From Pseudomonadota bacterium (lineage in GTDB: Bacteria; Pseudomonadota; Alphaproteobacteria; Acetobacterales; Acetobacteraceae): 15,879 nucleotides of DNA. Both the position numbers and the translations under genes were made by a program. The notes beneath the pieces were generated by a model that saw only the letters and a list, made by a program, of their open reading frames with translations, ran no database searches and was not told where the DNA came from. Shown here in pieces: positions 1 to 7,095 of this stretch. The stretch spans positions 1 to 15,879 of the forward strand of contig JAKBAQ010000037.1 of the NCBI GenBank assembly GCA_021808985.1, in the 5' to 3' direction. Numbering within the stretch: position 1 is the first letter of the stretch; each line of letters starts with the position of its first letter.

Positions 1-14
1 TTCTGAATGCCCAT
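1..14 (-). CDS. Start of next phage gene (possible capsid), cut by the window
   Basis: Only four codons and part of a fifth are visible, beginning Met-Gly-Ile-Gln. The support is a clear ribosome binding site, AAGGA at 24-28 on the minus strand, nine bases before an ATG at 14-12. The gene lies downstream of the terminase, portal and scaffold-like genes. In tailed phages that place is usually taken by a head maturation or major capsid gene, so capsid is a guess from order alone. The 95 bases between it and the scaffold-like gene (15-109) hold nothing else I can name, apart from a possible -10-like TATAAC at 36-31 without a matching -35. Confidence 0.35.
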
Positions 15-109
15 CGGCGGTATTCCTTATGTTATAGCATGATTCATCAACATCCACCGGGCACCCCCCAGTGAACAATCCACAAAAACCCTGGTGAATT
101 TTGCCGCGC

Positions 110-499
110 TCAGCGCCGGCGCAGCAGCGCGGCCCGTGCCGCCAGCCATTCCTCATGGCTCAGATCATTGGCATGGCGCGCCCGCGGCGGCTCCGGGCGC
201 GGCGGGTTCGCCGCCGGCGATGAAGACATCGCCACCCCGAACAACCACGGCTTGGCCCGCTTCAACTTCGCCAGCAGTGCCGGCGCATCCGCCACTTCTC
301 CCGTCTGCGTCAGGTGCAAATCCGTCATGTCCAGCAGCTTCAGCCCATCCAGGTCAACCATCCCGGCCCGCAGCGCCTCCGCCTTCAACTCGGCCTTAAT
401 CAGCCTCGCATCAACCTCCGCCTGCACGCGCACCAGCGCCGCTTCCGCGCTCTCCGCCCGTGCCTGCCACTCCTGCGCGTTATTCATCTCATCTGTCAT
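110..499 (-). CDS. Small coiled-coil phage protein, possible scaffold
   Basis: This 129-residue protein is acidic and helical in its first half. Residues about 8-50 are rich in Ala, Glu, Arg and Leu with heptad-like spacing, as in a coiled coil. The middle contains LRAGMVDLDGLKLLD, a type of segment I associate with phage scaffolding or minor head proteins. The C-terminal third is Pro/Arg-rich and ends in a basic LAARAALLRRR tail. The ATG overlaps the portal stop as ATGA (496-499), with AGGA seven bases upstream, so the two are translationally coupled. Its place directly after the portal fits a head-assembly scaffold that would hold capsid subunits during procapsid formation. The family is not firmly recognised; a minor structural protein is the alternative. 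Confidence 0.6.
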   Translation of the reverse strand: MTDEMNNAQEWQARAESAEAALVRVQAEVDARLIKAELKAEALRAGMVDLDGLKLLDMTDLHLTQTGEVADAPALLAKLKRAKPWLFGVAMSSSPAANPPRPEPPRARHANDLSHEEWLAARAALLRRR

Positions 500-1890
500 G
501 GCGTATCCTGATCAATCGCATTCAACTCAGCTTCCACATCGGTAATGCTATGCGCCGCGGCGATCGTCTTAACCGCCGTCCCGCGCGAAAGCTGCCCGGC
601 GCCGGTCAGCGTCGCCACCGCCTGCGCCTCCTTCAGCCTGTCATCGGCCGAGAGCGGATACCATCGCGGCCAGCGCAAGCTCAGCCGCTGCGCCGTATCC
701 AATGGCGCCAGCACCTCCCCCATCACCGTCAGGGGAAACACCTGCGAGGCCTGCACAACCATTTTCATCAACGGCAAAATCCCGCCACTGCCGTAGGAAA
801 TTCGCAAATTATCCGCGAGCCATATCAATCCCTGGTTCATCAGCTCCAGAGCCCTGCCCGATTGCGCGGCCGTCAACCTGTCCGCATTCGCCCGGTTGCC
901 ATGCACGCTCTCCAGCGCCAGCTCGCGCAGCGTGCGCACATAGGCAATCACCGCCTCGCACGCCGTCCCGCCAATCTCCAGCAGCTTGGCATCACCCTTT
1001 TCTGAAACCACGAGCGCATTGCCCGCACCCTTCACAATCTCCGAATCACTCGTCGCCGGCTCCTTGATCAGCAGCGTGGGGTCCGAGCTGTATTTCAACC
1101 CCCGCCCCGCCTGGCTCAGCTGATAATCGATCTCGATATTGCTATCGATCGCCGCCCTGAACGTGCACGCCCCATCAACCCCATCGCCGCCGGGCAGGTT
1201 GCGTATCCACACCATCGGCACAAAGCCAAGCCCGTGGCGCACGCTGCGCGCATCATCGCGCACCGGCCCGGCCGCCGCATCATTCACCGGCCAGGGCAGA
1301 TACCAAATCTCCGCCTCATTGTCCCAAATCCGCTGAAACCAGTACAAGCTCGCGGCATCAACGCCCTCATACCCCTGCGCGGCCAAATCCGCGCCGCTCA
1401 CCTTGTATTTTTCCGTCACCCGGCTCAGCGTATCCGGCGCCTGCACATCCCATGCCGGCGTCAGATACTGGCTCTCCAGCACCGAGAAAAACACCCGCCC
1501 GCGCAACACCCGCAGCAGCACCGCCACCGAGCCGACAGAACCCCGTATCGCGGCGTCGATCATCACCTCATTCAGCCGGCTCTCCGCGATCACATCGCCC
1601 AGCACCCGCGCCAGCGCCGCGTCGGCGCATTCCATGGCCGGAAAATGCCCAGCGCTGAACAACAACGCCACCGAATCCTCAACCACGATCCGGGCCAGCC
1701 CGTAGCGCACCGATGGCCTGCGCTGGCGCAGCGGAATATACTCCCCCGCGCCATTGCGCTCCTCATAAAACTGGTACGGCATATTGTCATAAATCGTCCC
1801 GTCCAGCACCCGGCGCAAAATCTCCAGCCGCGCCACGCGCGCCGGCATGCCGGTATCCGTTGGCACCGTGTCGCAAATCGTCTCGAACAT
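496..1890 (-). CDS. Phage portal protein, SPP1 gp6-like
   Basis: The protein has 464 residues, the usual size of SPP1-type portals. Portals form the dodecameric ring at one head vertex through which the terminase pumps DNA and to which the tail attaches. Features that fit are an N-terminal helical region with YDNMPYQFYEER (about 34-45), a segment VRYGLARIVVEDSVALLFSA (about 61-80), a beta-rich middle with LESQYLTPAWD, and a C-terminal helical region with LAPLDTAQRLSLRWPRWYPLS and KEAQAVATLTGAGQLSR. The latter resembles the 'wing/crown' helices of DUF935- and Gp6-type portals. The ATG at 1890 has TGAGG five bases upstream. It starts 24 bases after the terminase stop and ends overlapping the scaffold-like gene by four bases. 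Assignment is from sequence style and gene order; no single catalytic residue can be checked. Confidence 0.82.
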   Translation of the reverse strand: MFETICDTVPTDTGMPARVARLEILRRVLDGTIYDNMPYQFYEERNGAGEYIPLRQRRPSVRYGLARIVVEDSVALLFSAGHFPAMECADAALARVLGDVIAESRLNEVMIDAAIRGSVGSVAVLLRVLRGRVFFSVLESQYLTPAWDVQAPDTLSRVTEKYKVSGADLAAQGYEGVDAASLYWFQRIWDNEAEIWYLPWPVNDAAAGPVRDDARSVRHGLGFVPMVWIRNLPGGDGVDGACTFRAAIDSNIEIDYQLSQAGRGLKYSSDPTLLIKEPATSDSEIVKGAGNALVVSEKGDAKLLEIGGTACEAVIAYVRTLRELALESVHGNRANADRLTAAQSGRALELMNQGLIWLADNLRISYGSGGILPLMKMVVQASQVFPLTVMGEVLAPLDTAQRLSLRWPRWYPLSADDRLKEAQAVATLTGAGQLSRGTAVKTIAAAHSITDVEAELNAIDQDTP

Positions 1891-1914
1891 GCAGCCTCAC
1901 AGTTTGAATCCCCG

Positions 1915-3288
1915 TCACCGCCCCAGCAGCGGCACACTCACCCGCCGTGCCGCCTGCGCATGCGTGGTCGCCAGCGTATTCACCGCACGCGCCAGCGCAT
2001 CCACCTGGTCATCTTTCCTCGAATCCGGAAAAGCCCTTATCTCGCTTAAAAAATTCTCATTCCACGGGGCCGCCAGCAGCGCCAGGTTGCCGGCATCCGC
2101 CTGCGCCGCCGCCGGCATCGCCCGCATCACCTTGCTCCCCGTCTCGGGCGACGCCACCACCTGAAACCCGCTCAACCCGCGCGTCAGCATGGCCACCTGC
2201 GCCGCCCCCGCCTGTCCCGGGTCCTGCGGCAGCGCCAGCAGCGTATTCACCCCATCCGCCTTCGCCGTGGCCTGAATTTTCGCCTCCACCTGCGCCGGCG
2301 AGCCCTGAAAGCGGATCACATCCAGCACCACCATCTGCCCGCCCGCCGCCAACCCCAGCTTCAACCCAACCGTATAATCCGGATCGCGTCCCCCCCCCGG
2401 CAAACTCGCCGCCAGGTCCCAGGCCCGCACCGTGCGCGCCATGCCCGGCGCCTGCGCCAAAATCCGTATCGCATCGGCCTTGAACAACGCCGCATCCGGC
2501 GGCCTCGGCCGCTGCTGATACATCGCCGCGAACGCCCGCTCCCCCACCTCCGCGCGCCTGCGCATCACCGCCGCCTCGTCCTGCCACTCCGGCCACAGCA
2601 CCTGCCCCGGCGCGCGGCCCATCGCATCATCGGCCTCCGCCATGGCCGGCAGCCGCAGGCACTCCCAGGCCGGCTCCCCCGCCATCAGCCGCCCCGCCAG
2701 ATCATCCTCATGCCAGCGCGTCATAATCAAAACGAGCCTGCCGCCCGGCTTCAACCGTGCTGAAAGTTCAGCCCTGTACCAGTCATAAAGCGCATCCCTG
2801 AACGTCTGGCTTTCCGCCTCCGCCCAAGACTTTATCGGATCATCGATGATGATCAGATCCGCCCGCCGCCCGGTAATCGGCCCGCGCACCCCGGCGGCGA
2901 AATACTCACCCCCCTCCTCGAGCCTGAACTTCGGCGCCGCCCGGCTCTCCTTCGCCAGCGTCAGGCCCAGCCGCTCGCCATGCTCGGCAATCGTCTTGCG
3001 CACATGCCTGCCGAAATAATCCGCCAGCGAGGCCGTATGCGCCGTCGCGATAATCTGCCCCCTCTTATGCCGGCTCAAAAAATATGCCGGAAACAATATC
3101 GACCCATAGGTGGACTTCGCCGACCCCGGCGGCATCTGCACCATCAACCGGTCGCAATGCCCCTCGGTAACGGCATCAAGCTTTTCAATCAGCAATTCAT
3201 GGTGCCGTGCCGGCACCCGCGCAACTCCAGCCATCACATGGCGGGAAAATCCAAGCAGACCCGCCATCACACCCACCAATTTTTCCAC
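1915..3288 (-). CDS. Phage terminase large subunit
   Basis: This is the ATP-driven DNA-packaging motor with its headful or end-cutting nuclease, 457 residues. The ATPase domain shows a Walker A-like MPPGSAKST (52-60), Walker B LIIIDD (145-150) and the coupling segment RLVLIMTRWHEDD (184-196). The C-terminal RNase H-fold nuclease shows the expected acidic residues: Asp291 in VRAWDLAAS, Asp356 in PQDPGQAGA, and Asp427/Asp430 in KDDQVDALARA. The set matches the psiM2 ORF9-like terminases common in alphaproteobacterial prophages. The GTG at 3288 is the longest start. An ATG at 3267 (residue 8) has GGTGGG closely upstream and may be the true start, because a hairpin abuts the GTG. All motifs are intact, so the motor is probably functional. 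It is preceded by a 97-base gap and followed at 24 bases by the portal. Confidence 0.93.
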   Translation of the reverse strand: MEKLVGVMAGLLGFSRHVMAGVARVPARHHELLIEKLDAVTEGHCDRLMVQMPPGSAKSTYGSILFPAYFLSRHKRGQIIATAHTASLADYFGRHVRKTIAEHGERLGLTLAKESRAAPKFRLEEGGEYFAAGVRGPITGRRADLIIIDDPIKSWAEAESQTFRDALYDWYRAELSARLKPGGRLVLIMTRWHEDDLAGRLMAGEPAWECLRLPAMAEADDAMGRAPGQVLWPEWQDEAAVMRRRAEVGERAFAAMYQQRPRPPDAALFKADAIRILAQAPGMARTVRAWDLAASLPGGGRDPDYTVGLKLGLAAGGQMVVLDVIRFQGSPAQVEAKIQATAKADGVNTLLALPQDPGQAGAAQVAMLTRGLSGFQVVASPETGSKVMRAMPAAAQADAGNLALLAAPWNENFLSEIRAFPDSRKDDQVDALARAVNTLATTHAQAARRVSVPLLGR

Positions 3289-3304
3289 CGCACCCGCCGG
3301 TGCG
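3289..3304 (-). promoter_or_regulatory. Hairpin abutting the terminase GTG start
   Basis: CGCACC and GGTGCG form a perfect 6-bp stem with a 4-base loop, and the stem ends one base before the GTG codon at 3288. On the transcript it would bury the only G-rich ribosome-binding segment of that start. It may lower terminase translation or favour the downstream ATG at 3267. A chance stem is possible in DNA this GC-rich. Confidence 0.35.
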
Positions 3305-3385
3305 CGTTAGCAACCAGTATGTCCAAACCTATAAGCCATGATGGGGCATGTGGGCAAGATAAAAAACATGATGTTAGAATTATTT
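3305..3385 (-). promoter_or_regulatory. Gap before terminase with possible promoter and regulator sites
   Basis: This non-coding stretch is AT-richer than its flanks. It holds a weak minus-strand promoter, TTGCCC at 3357-3352 and TATAGG at 3333-3328 with an 18-base spacer. GTTAGAA at 3373-3379 repeats the heptamer found twice in the regulator/packaging gap near 4137-4195, and GTTAGCAAC lies at 3306-3314. A second, separately controlled start for terminase and portal expression is inferred. Confidence 0.35.
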
Positions 3386-3811
3386 TCATCCTCCCGCCCT
3401 CGCCAGCGCCGCGCCTATCATGCCAATCCCCTGCCCGTGCCAGCGCTGCACCGATTTATGGTCAGCCCCCAGCATCGCCCCCAGCCGCCGCCACGGGTAC
3501 AAATGCCGCTCCGTCAGCGGATGCACCAGCGCCCGCGCCCCCACGATCCGCCGCAGCACATACCGCCCCTCGGGGATGATCGTGAGCCAGCCAAACGCCT
3601 CATCCATGGCGCTGATCGCCGCGGCACTCGGCACTGGCGGGCGCGCCACGGCGGGCTCCCAGCCATAGGCCTCCAGCGCGGTATGCACGATATCGAACTT
3701 CATCTGCCGCAGCGCGGTGGAATAGCCGCGCCCCGGCAGCGCCAGCAGCGTCGCTCCCGCCGCCTCCAGCCGCGCCACAATCTCCTCGGCGCTCATCCCC
3801 CCGCCGCTCAC
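3386..3811 (-). CDS. DUF6362-like protein, candidate small terminase
   Basis: The protein has 141 residues from the GTG at 3811, which overlaps the upstream stop as GTGA and has GGGGGG five bases before it. GTG at 3817 and ATG at 3796 are alternatives. Its second half resembles DUF6362 proteins: AAISAMDEAFGWLTIIPEG, then YVLRRIVGARAL, then a C-terminal WRRLGAMLGADHKSVQRWHGQGIGMI that reads as a helix-turn-helix. The N-terminal part has EEIVARLEAAGATLLALPGRGY. DUF6362 genes commonly sit just before phage terminases. A DNA-binding protein in this position suggests the small terminase subunit, which recognises the packaging site and loads the motor. That role is inference; a transcription factor is the alternative. 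Confidence 0.62.
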   Translation of the reverse strand: MSGGGMSAEEIVARLEAAGATLLALPGRGYSTALRQMKFDIVHTALEAYGWEPAVARPPVPSAAAISAMDEAFGWLTIIPEGRYVLRRIVGARALVHPLTERHLYPWRRLGAMLGADHKSVQRWHGQGIGMIGAALARAGG

Positions 3812-4095
3812 CGGCACCCCCCGTGCTGCGGATAAGGCTCATCGCTCAGCAGCCCCCAGCTCAGCGGATGCCCCGCCCGCAGCGGCCCCCGGTTCGGATC
3901 ATCCGGCACCGCATCCGCTTCCACCGCCATCGCCACCTTCACCGGCGCCATCGCGCACAGCCGCCGCCCGCGCTCGATCACGGTATTGCGAGAAAGCCCG
4001 AGCGTGCGCCCAATCTCCGCCCAGGTCGCCCCGCCCGCCCGCATGTCACGGATGACCGCATCCGCCGCCGCCGTCCAAACCCTTGCCTTTGGCAT
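3808..4095 (-). CDS. Small HTH DNA-binding protein, first gene of packaging operon
   Basis: In this 95-residue protein, residues 7-46 form a helix-turn-helix of the GcrA/Myb-like kind: WTAAADAVIRDMRAGGATWA, then EIGRTLGLSRNTVIERGRRL. The C-terminal part ends in LRAGHPLSWGLLSDEPYP, which has no fold I can assign. ATG 4095 is well supported by AAAGGA at 4108-4103 on the minus strand. It is the first gene after the regulated promoter at 4155-4127, and its stop overlaps the next start. Possible roles are late-gene activator, autoregulator, or partner of the DUF6362 protein in packaging-site recognition. The family resemblance is moderate and the function is not known. Confidence 0.62.
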   Translation of the reverse strand: MPKARVWTAAADAVIRDMRAGGATWAEIGRTLGLSRNTVIERGRRLCAMAPVKVAMAVEADAVPDDPNRGPLRAGHPLSWGLLSDEPYPQHGGCR

Positions 4096-4126
4096 GTTTC
4101 CATCCTTTCGGTGCTGCCCGCCGGCG

Positions 4127-4155
4127 TTGTTAGTTGTTCTAACTATTTATGTCAA
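4127..4155 (-). promoter_or_regulatory. Promoter of packaging operon with overlapping operator
   Basis: The minus strand carries a consensus -35 TTGACA at 4155-4150, a 17-base spacer and a -10-like TAACAA at 4132-4127, about 30 bases before the ATG at 4095. GTTAG (4129-4133) and CTAAC (4139-4143) form a perfect 5-bp dyad with a 5-base spacer that covers the -10 and part of the spacer. A protein bound there would block RNA polymerase. The XRE protein encoded just across the gap is the obvious candidate. Confidence 0.6.
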
Positions 4156-4161
4156 GAAATA

Positions 4162-4195
4162 CTAACATAGCGTTTGCCCCGGCGGCCTGTTAGAA
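4162..4195. promoter_or_regulatory. Second pair of GTTAG half-sites before the XRE gene
   Basis: CTAAC at 4162-4166 and GTTAG at 4189-4193 (within GTTAGAA, 4189-4195) lie between the packaging promoter and the XRE start at 4203. GTTAGAA is the exact reverse complement of TTCTAAC at 4137-4143. The copy nearest the XRE start is eight bases from its ATG, a suitable place for autoregulation. These are inferred half-sites; protein binding is not shown. Confidence 0.42.
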
Positions 4196-4202
4196 ACCTT
4201 TC

Positions 4203-4535
4203 ATGCCGCCAAAAAAACAACCCCCAGCCGAAACCGTCGGCGCCCGTATCCGAGCCCTCCGCCTCGCCGCGAACCTCACGCAGGATGAATTCGCCGCGAA
4301 ACTCAACGTCTCGCGCTCCGCCATCGCCCAATGGGAGACTGATCGCGCCGGCCAGGTGCGGGACAATATGGAGCGCATCGCCAAGGTGCTAAACACCTCC
4401 CTCGGCTACCTCGTCTCGGGAGAAACCGGCTCCCTGCTGGGTGATGAACTGGCCCTCATGCGCCTCTACCGCGCCTGCTCGGCGGAGGATCGTAAAATGC
4501 TCCTCCTCACCGCCCGGCGTCTCGCCCGCAGCTAA
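4203..4535 (+). CDS. XRE/cI-like phage repressor
   Basis: The protein has 110 residues. After a basic N-terminus (MPPKKQPP), an HTH_3 domain spans about 12-72: ARIRALRLAANLTQDEFAAK, the recognition helix SRSAIAQWE (38-46), then NMERIAKVLNTSLGYLVSGE. A short C-terminal helical segment (81-110), GDELALMRLYRACSAEDRKM then LLLTARRLARS, may serve in dimerisation. There is no LexA-type protease domain, so RecA-driven self-cleavage is not expected. The gene is divergent from the packaging operon, and the dyads between them make it the likely repressor of that operon and of itself. The ATG lacks a convincing ribosome binding site, so weak or leaderless translation is possible. A chromosomal XRE regulator unrelated to the phage genes is less likely. 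Confidence 0.85.
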   Translation: MPPKKQPPAETVGARIRALRLAANLTQDEFAAKLNVSRSAIAQWETDRAGQVRDNMERIAKVLNTSLGYLVSGETGSLLGDELALMRLYRACSAEDRKMLLLTARRLARS

Positions 4536-4536
4536 C

Positions 4537-4550
4537 CCCTGCCTTCAGGG
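4537..4550. terminator. Small hairpin between convergent genes
   Basis: CCCTG and CAGGG pair around a CCTT loop in the 25-base gap between the XRE stop and the glycosyltransferase stop. There is no T-run on either side, so it is at best a weak bidirectional terminator. It also lies at the boundary between phage-like and host-like genes. Confidence 0.3.
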
Positions 4551-4560
4551 CATGAATTCA

Positions 4561-7095
4561 CTAACCAGCCACCAGAAGTCTTAACTCCCGGTAAACGCCG
4601 CCCTCGCGTGAAAAATGCTGGTTGTAAAACGGGTCATTGGGCAGAACATCCGCATACCGCTCGCGCATAACCTCGTTTTCCAGCATGAACCTGGCAATCT
4701 TGGCCTCGTCGAAATCATCCCCCCGGCTGATGCTCTCGCGGTGCTCCGCCACGGCGTCTGGTGTGTAGATAATCTTCCACCCCGCCTGCGTCAGCTTCAC
4801 GCACAGGTCAACATCGTTGAACGCAACCGTCAGCTCCACCTCATCCAGTCCGCCAACCGCCTCAAACGCATCCCGCCGCACCAGCATGCAGGCCGCCGTC
4901 ACGGCGGAAATCTCCTGCGCCGCCATCGCCCGCATCACATAGCCCGGCGCCTGCCCGGCAATGCCCCTGAAGGCATGCTCCGCCACGCCGCCGCCGCCCA
5001 GCACCACGCCGGCATGCTGCACCGTCCCCGCCGGATACAACAGCTTCGCCCCCACCGCAGCCACCCGCTCATTCACCAAACATTCATCGAGCATCGTGCG
5101 CAGCCATAACGGCTCATTAACAATCACATCGTTATTCAGCAGCAATAAAAATTCAAACCGCGCCGCCCGCGCCCCAATGTTATTAATTCGCGAATAATTG
5201 AACGGCTCGGCGATCCGTATCACCCTGGTATCGGGCAAATTGGCCTGCGCCGCGCCAAACACCTCCGCCTCCGCCGAGCAGGACCAGTTATCCAGCAAAA
5301 TAATCTCATATTCCACCCCGCTCGTATGCGCGCGGATCGCCGAAACACATTCCAGCGTCATCGCAATCTGGTCCCGGAACGGTATCAGTATTGAAACCCG
5401 CGCACCCTTGCCGCGCGCCGCCGGCGGCTTCCATCCAACCTGGTAGCAGGTCAAACCGCCCCGCGCCGTCACCTCCGCCGCCAGCCCCCGCCGCCGCAAA
5501 TGCGCCGCCACGGCGCGGCTTCCCGCCAGCGCCGCCCCAGGCTTGGCCCCGCTTCCCGCCGCCGCGGTAGAGCCCGCGGTCTTGCGCCAATGATACAGCA
5601 CCTCCGCAACATGGCAGATCTCATCGGGGCGCAAAATTTCCGTTAGTCTGAGTAACAAATCATGGTCCTGCGCCCCATCGAGCGCGGCATCCAGCCCGCC
5701 CACCTGGCGCAACGCGCCCGCCTCCACCATCACGAAATGGCAAATATAATTAACCTCGAGTAAAAACCGGTAATTGAAATCAGGCTTGAAATGCGGCTCC
5801 GACAATCCGCCCGACTGGTCGATCTTATCCTCATCCGAATAGAGCAGCCGCGCCCCGCTCGCCGCCTGCGCGCGCAGCATAATCTCCAGCGCGCCCGCCT
5901 CCAGCACATCGTCATGGTCAAAAAACGCGATGAACGCCCCGCGCGCGCGCGCCAGCGCCGCATTGCTCGCCGCCGCAATCCCGCCATTCTTGCGCAGCAC
6001 CTTCAGCTTTATGCGCGCATCCGCCGCGCACAGCCCGCGCATCACCGCGCCCAGCTCCGCATCGCCGCCGCCATCGTCAACCAGCAGCAGCTCCCAGTTC
6101 GGGTAGGTCTGGCCGCGCACGGAGTCCACGGCGGTCAAAAAATCCCCCACCTTCGGCCGGTAAACCGGGCATATGATGGATACAAGCGGCAGCCCCTGCG
6201 GCAACGCCCCATAGCGCGCCACCGCGCGCGGCAGCGCCATCGGCAGCGCGCGCGCCGCCCAGCGTCCATAGTCGCTCAGCAGATACCGCTCCCCCGGCAT
6301 CGCCGCCTTCAGCTCCTTGCGCAGATGATACGCAAACGTGAACAACTCGTCCGCCCGCTTCACCAGCCCGGCAATCCGCTCCCGTTCCCCATCCTGCGGA
6401 TACGCAACCTCAAACGGGCTGCCCCGCAGCTCCTCGCGCCCCGGCATGATCTGGAATCTGAACTCCGTGCGCCGGCGGCTGCGCAATTCCGGCGGCGGCG
6501 AGAATGTAAAGCCGCAGCCCGTATCGCACCCCAGAGACTCCGCCACATCCGCCCGGTACTGGTCCGCCAGCAGCTCCGCCACCGGCTGCCCGCCCATGCT
6601 CACCAGAATCCGCAAGCCCCCCAGCCGCGTCCCGGCCCGCTCGTCCACATTCAGCGCCCAGCCCTGTATCAGCCCGTCGATCATGCCATCCACGACACCC
6701 TCGACCCGCACCGGCTTCGCCAGGCAAAAATTCAGCTCCGCCATCGCCACACCCCCGCGCGATGACATTTCCAGCCCCTCCCCATCAAGGGTGGCGAACT
6801 TCAGCACATGCCGCAGCCCGTCACGGTAGCGCGGCGCGATATTGTAATAAAACCCGATCCGGCTCCCCGGCAGATTAAGCAGCGCCGCGTCATCGCGCTG
6901 CAAATCGCAGCGTATCACATCGGCATTCACCCCATCTATCAGCACCCGCAGCCGCACGCGCTCCTCCGGCCGCGCGAAATCCACCGCCCAGCCGCCAACC
7001 CCGGCCTCGTCAATCCGGTCCACGAACACCAGAACCTTGCTCTGCGCCGCCGCTGCAAGCGGCTTTCCCTTGGCTGCAACCGGACGTCTCGCCAT
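4561..7095 (-). CDS. Two-domain family 2 glycosyltransferase
   Basis: This 844-residue protein probably adds two sugars in turn to a surface polysaccharide at the cytoplasmic face of the inner membrane. Two related beta-rich modules come first: about 20-110 (GGWAVDF, LRVLIDG) and about 130-230 (QGWALNV, LRILVSMGG, ADQYRADV). The first GT-A domain runs from about 303 to 510, with VSIICPVYRP, LLLVDDGGGD (337-346), a DxD-type DHDD (393-396), SDEDK (420-424) and GAQDHDLLLRLTE. The second runs from about 566 to 800, with VSILIPFRD, NND (654-656), AGVVLGGGGVAEHAF and FNDVDLCVKLTQAGW (759-773). Both catalytic domains look intact. No membrane segment is seen. The ATG follows the upstream stop directly (TAGATG), so translation is coupled. 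The sugar and acceptor cannot be told from sequence. O-antigen or capsule synthesis is likely. Confidence 0.9.
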   Translation of the reverse strand: MARRPVAAKGKPLAAAAQSKVLVFVDRIDEAGVGGWAVDFARPEERVRLRVLIDGVNADVIRCDLQRDDAALLNLPGSRIGFYYNIAPRYRDGLRHVLKFATLDGEGLEMSSRGGVAMAELNFCLAKPVRVEGVVDGMIDGLIQGWALNVDERAGTRLGGLRILVSMGGQPVAELLADQYRADVAESLGCDTGCGFTFSPPPELRSRRRTEFRFQIMPGREELRGSPFEVAYPQDGERERIAGLVKRADELFTFAYHLRKELKAAMPGERYLLSDYGRWAARALPMALPRAVARYGALPQGLPLVSIICPVYRPKVGDFLTAVDSVRGQTYPNWELLLVDDGGGDAELGAVMRGLCAADARIKLKVLRKNGGIAAASNAALARARGAFIAFFDHDDVLEAGALEIMLRAQAASGARLLYSDEDKIDQSGGLSEPHFKPDFNYRFLLEVNYICHFVMVEAGALRQVGGLDAALDGAQDHDLLLRLTEILRPDEICHVAEVLYHWRKTAGSTAAAGSGAKPGAALAGSRAVAAHLRRRGLAAEVTARGGLTCYQVGWKPPAARGKGARVSILIPFRDQIAMTLECVSAIRAHTSGVEYEIILLDNWSCSAEAEVFGAAQANLPDTRVIRIAEPFNYSRINNIGARAARFEFLLLLNNDVIVNEPLWLRTMLDECLVNERVAAVGAKLLYPAGTVQHAGVVLGGGGVAEHAFRGIAGQAPGYVMRAMAAQEISAVTAACMLVRRDAFEAVGGLDEVELTVAFNDVDLCVKLTQAGWKIIYTPDAVAEHRESISRGDDFDEAKIARFMLENEVMRERYADVLPNDPFYNQHFSREGGVYRELRLLVAG

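Noticed and set aside
1234..2049. Open frame of 271 codons on the + strand opposite the portal gene
   Set aside because: It is very rich in Arg, His and Pro, has no domain, and lies opposite a recognised portal and terminase end. It is a shadow of GC-rich coding DNA.
1..4095. Calling the packaging genes an RcGTA-type gene transfer agent
   Set aside because: The portal looks SPP1-like rather than HK97-like, and no prohead protease or HK97 capsid is seen. The order and regulator also differ from RcGTA.
4532..4565. Extra CTAAC pentamers near the XRE and glycosyltransferase stops
   Set aside because: Both contain stop codons (TAA, and TAG read on the minus strand), and a similar one occurs at the TimA stop at 9271. 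They are best explained by stop-codon context, not regulator binding.
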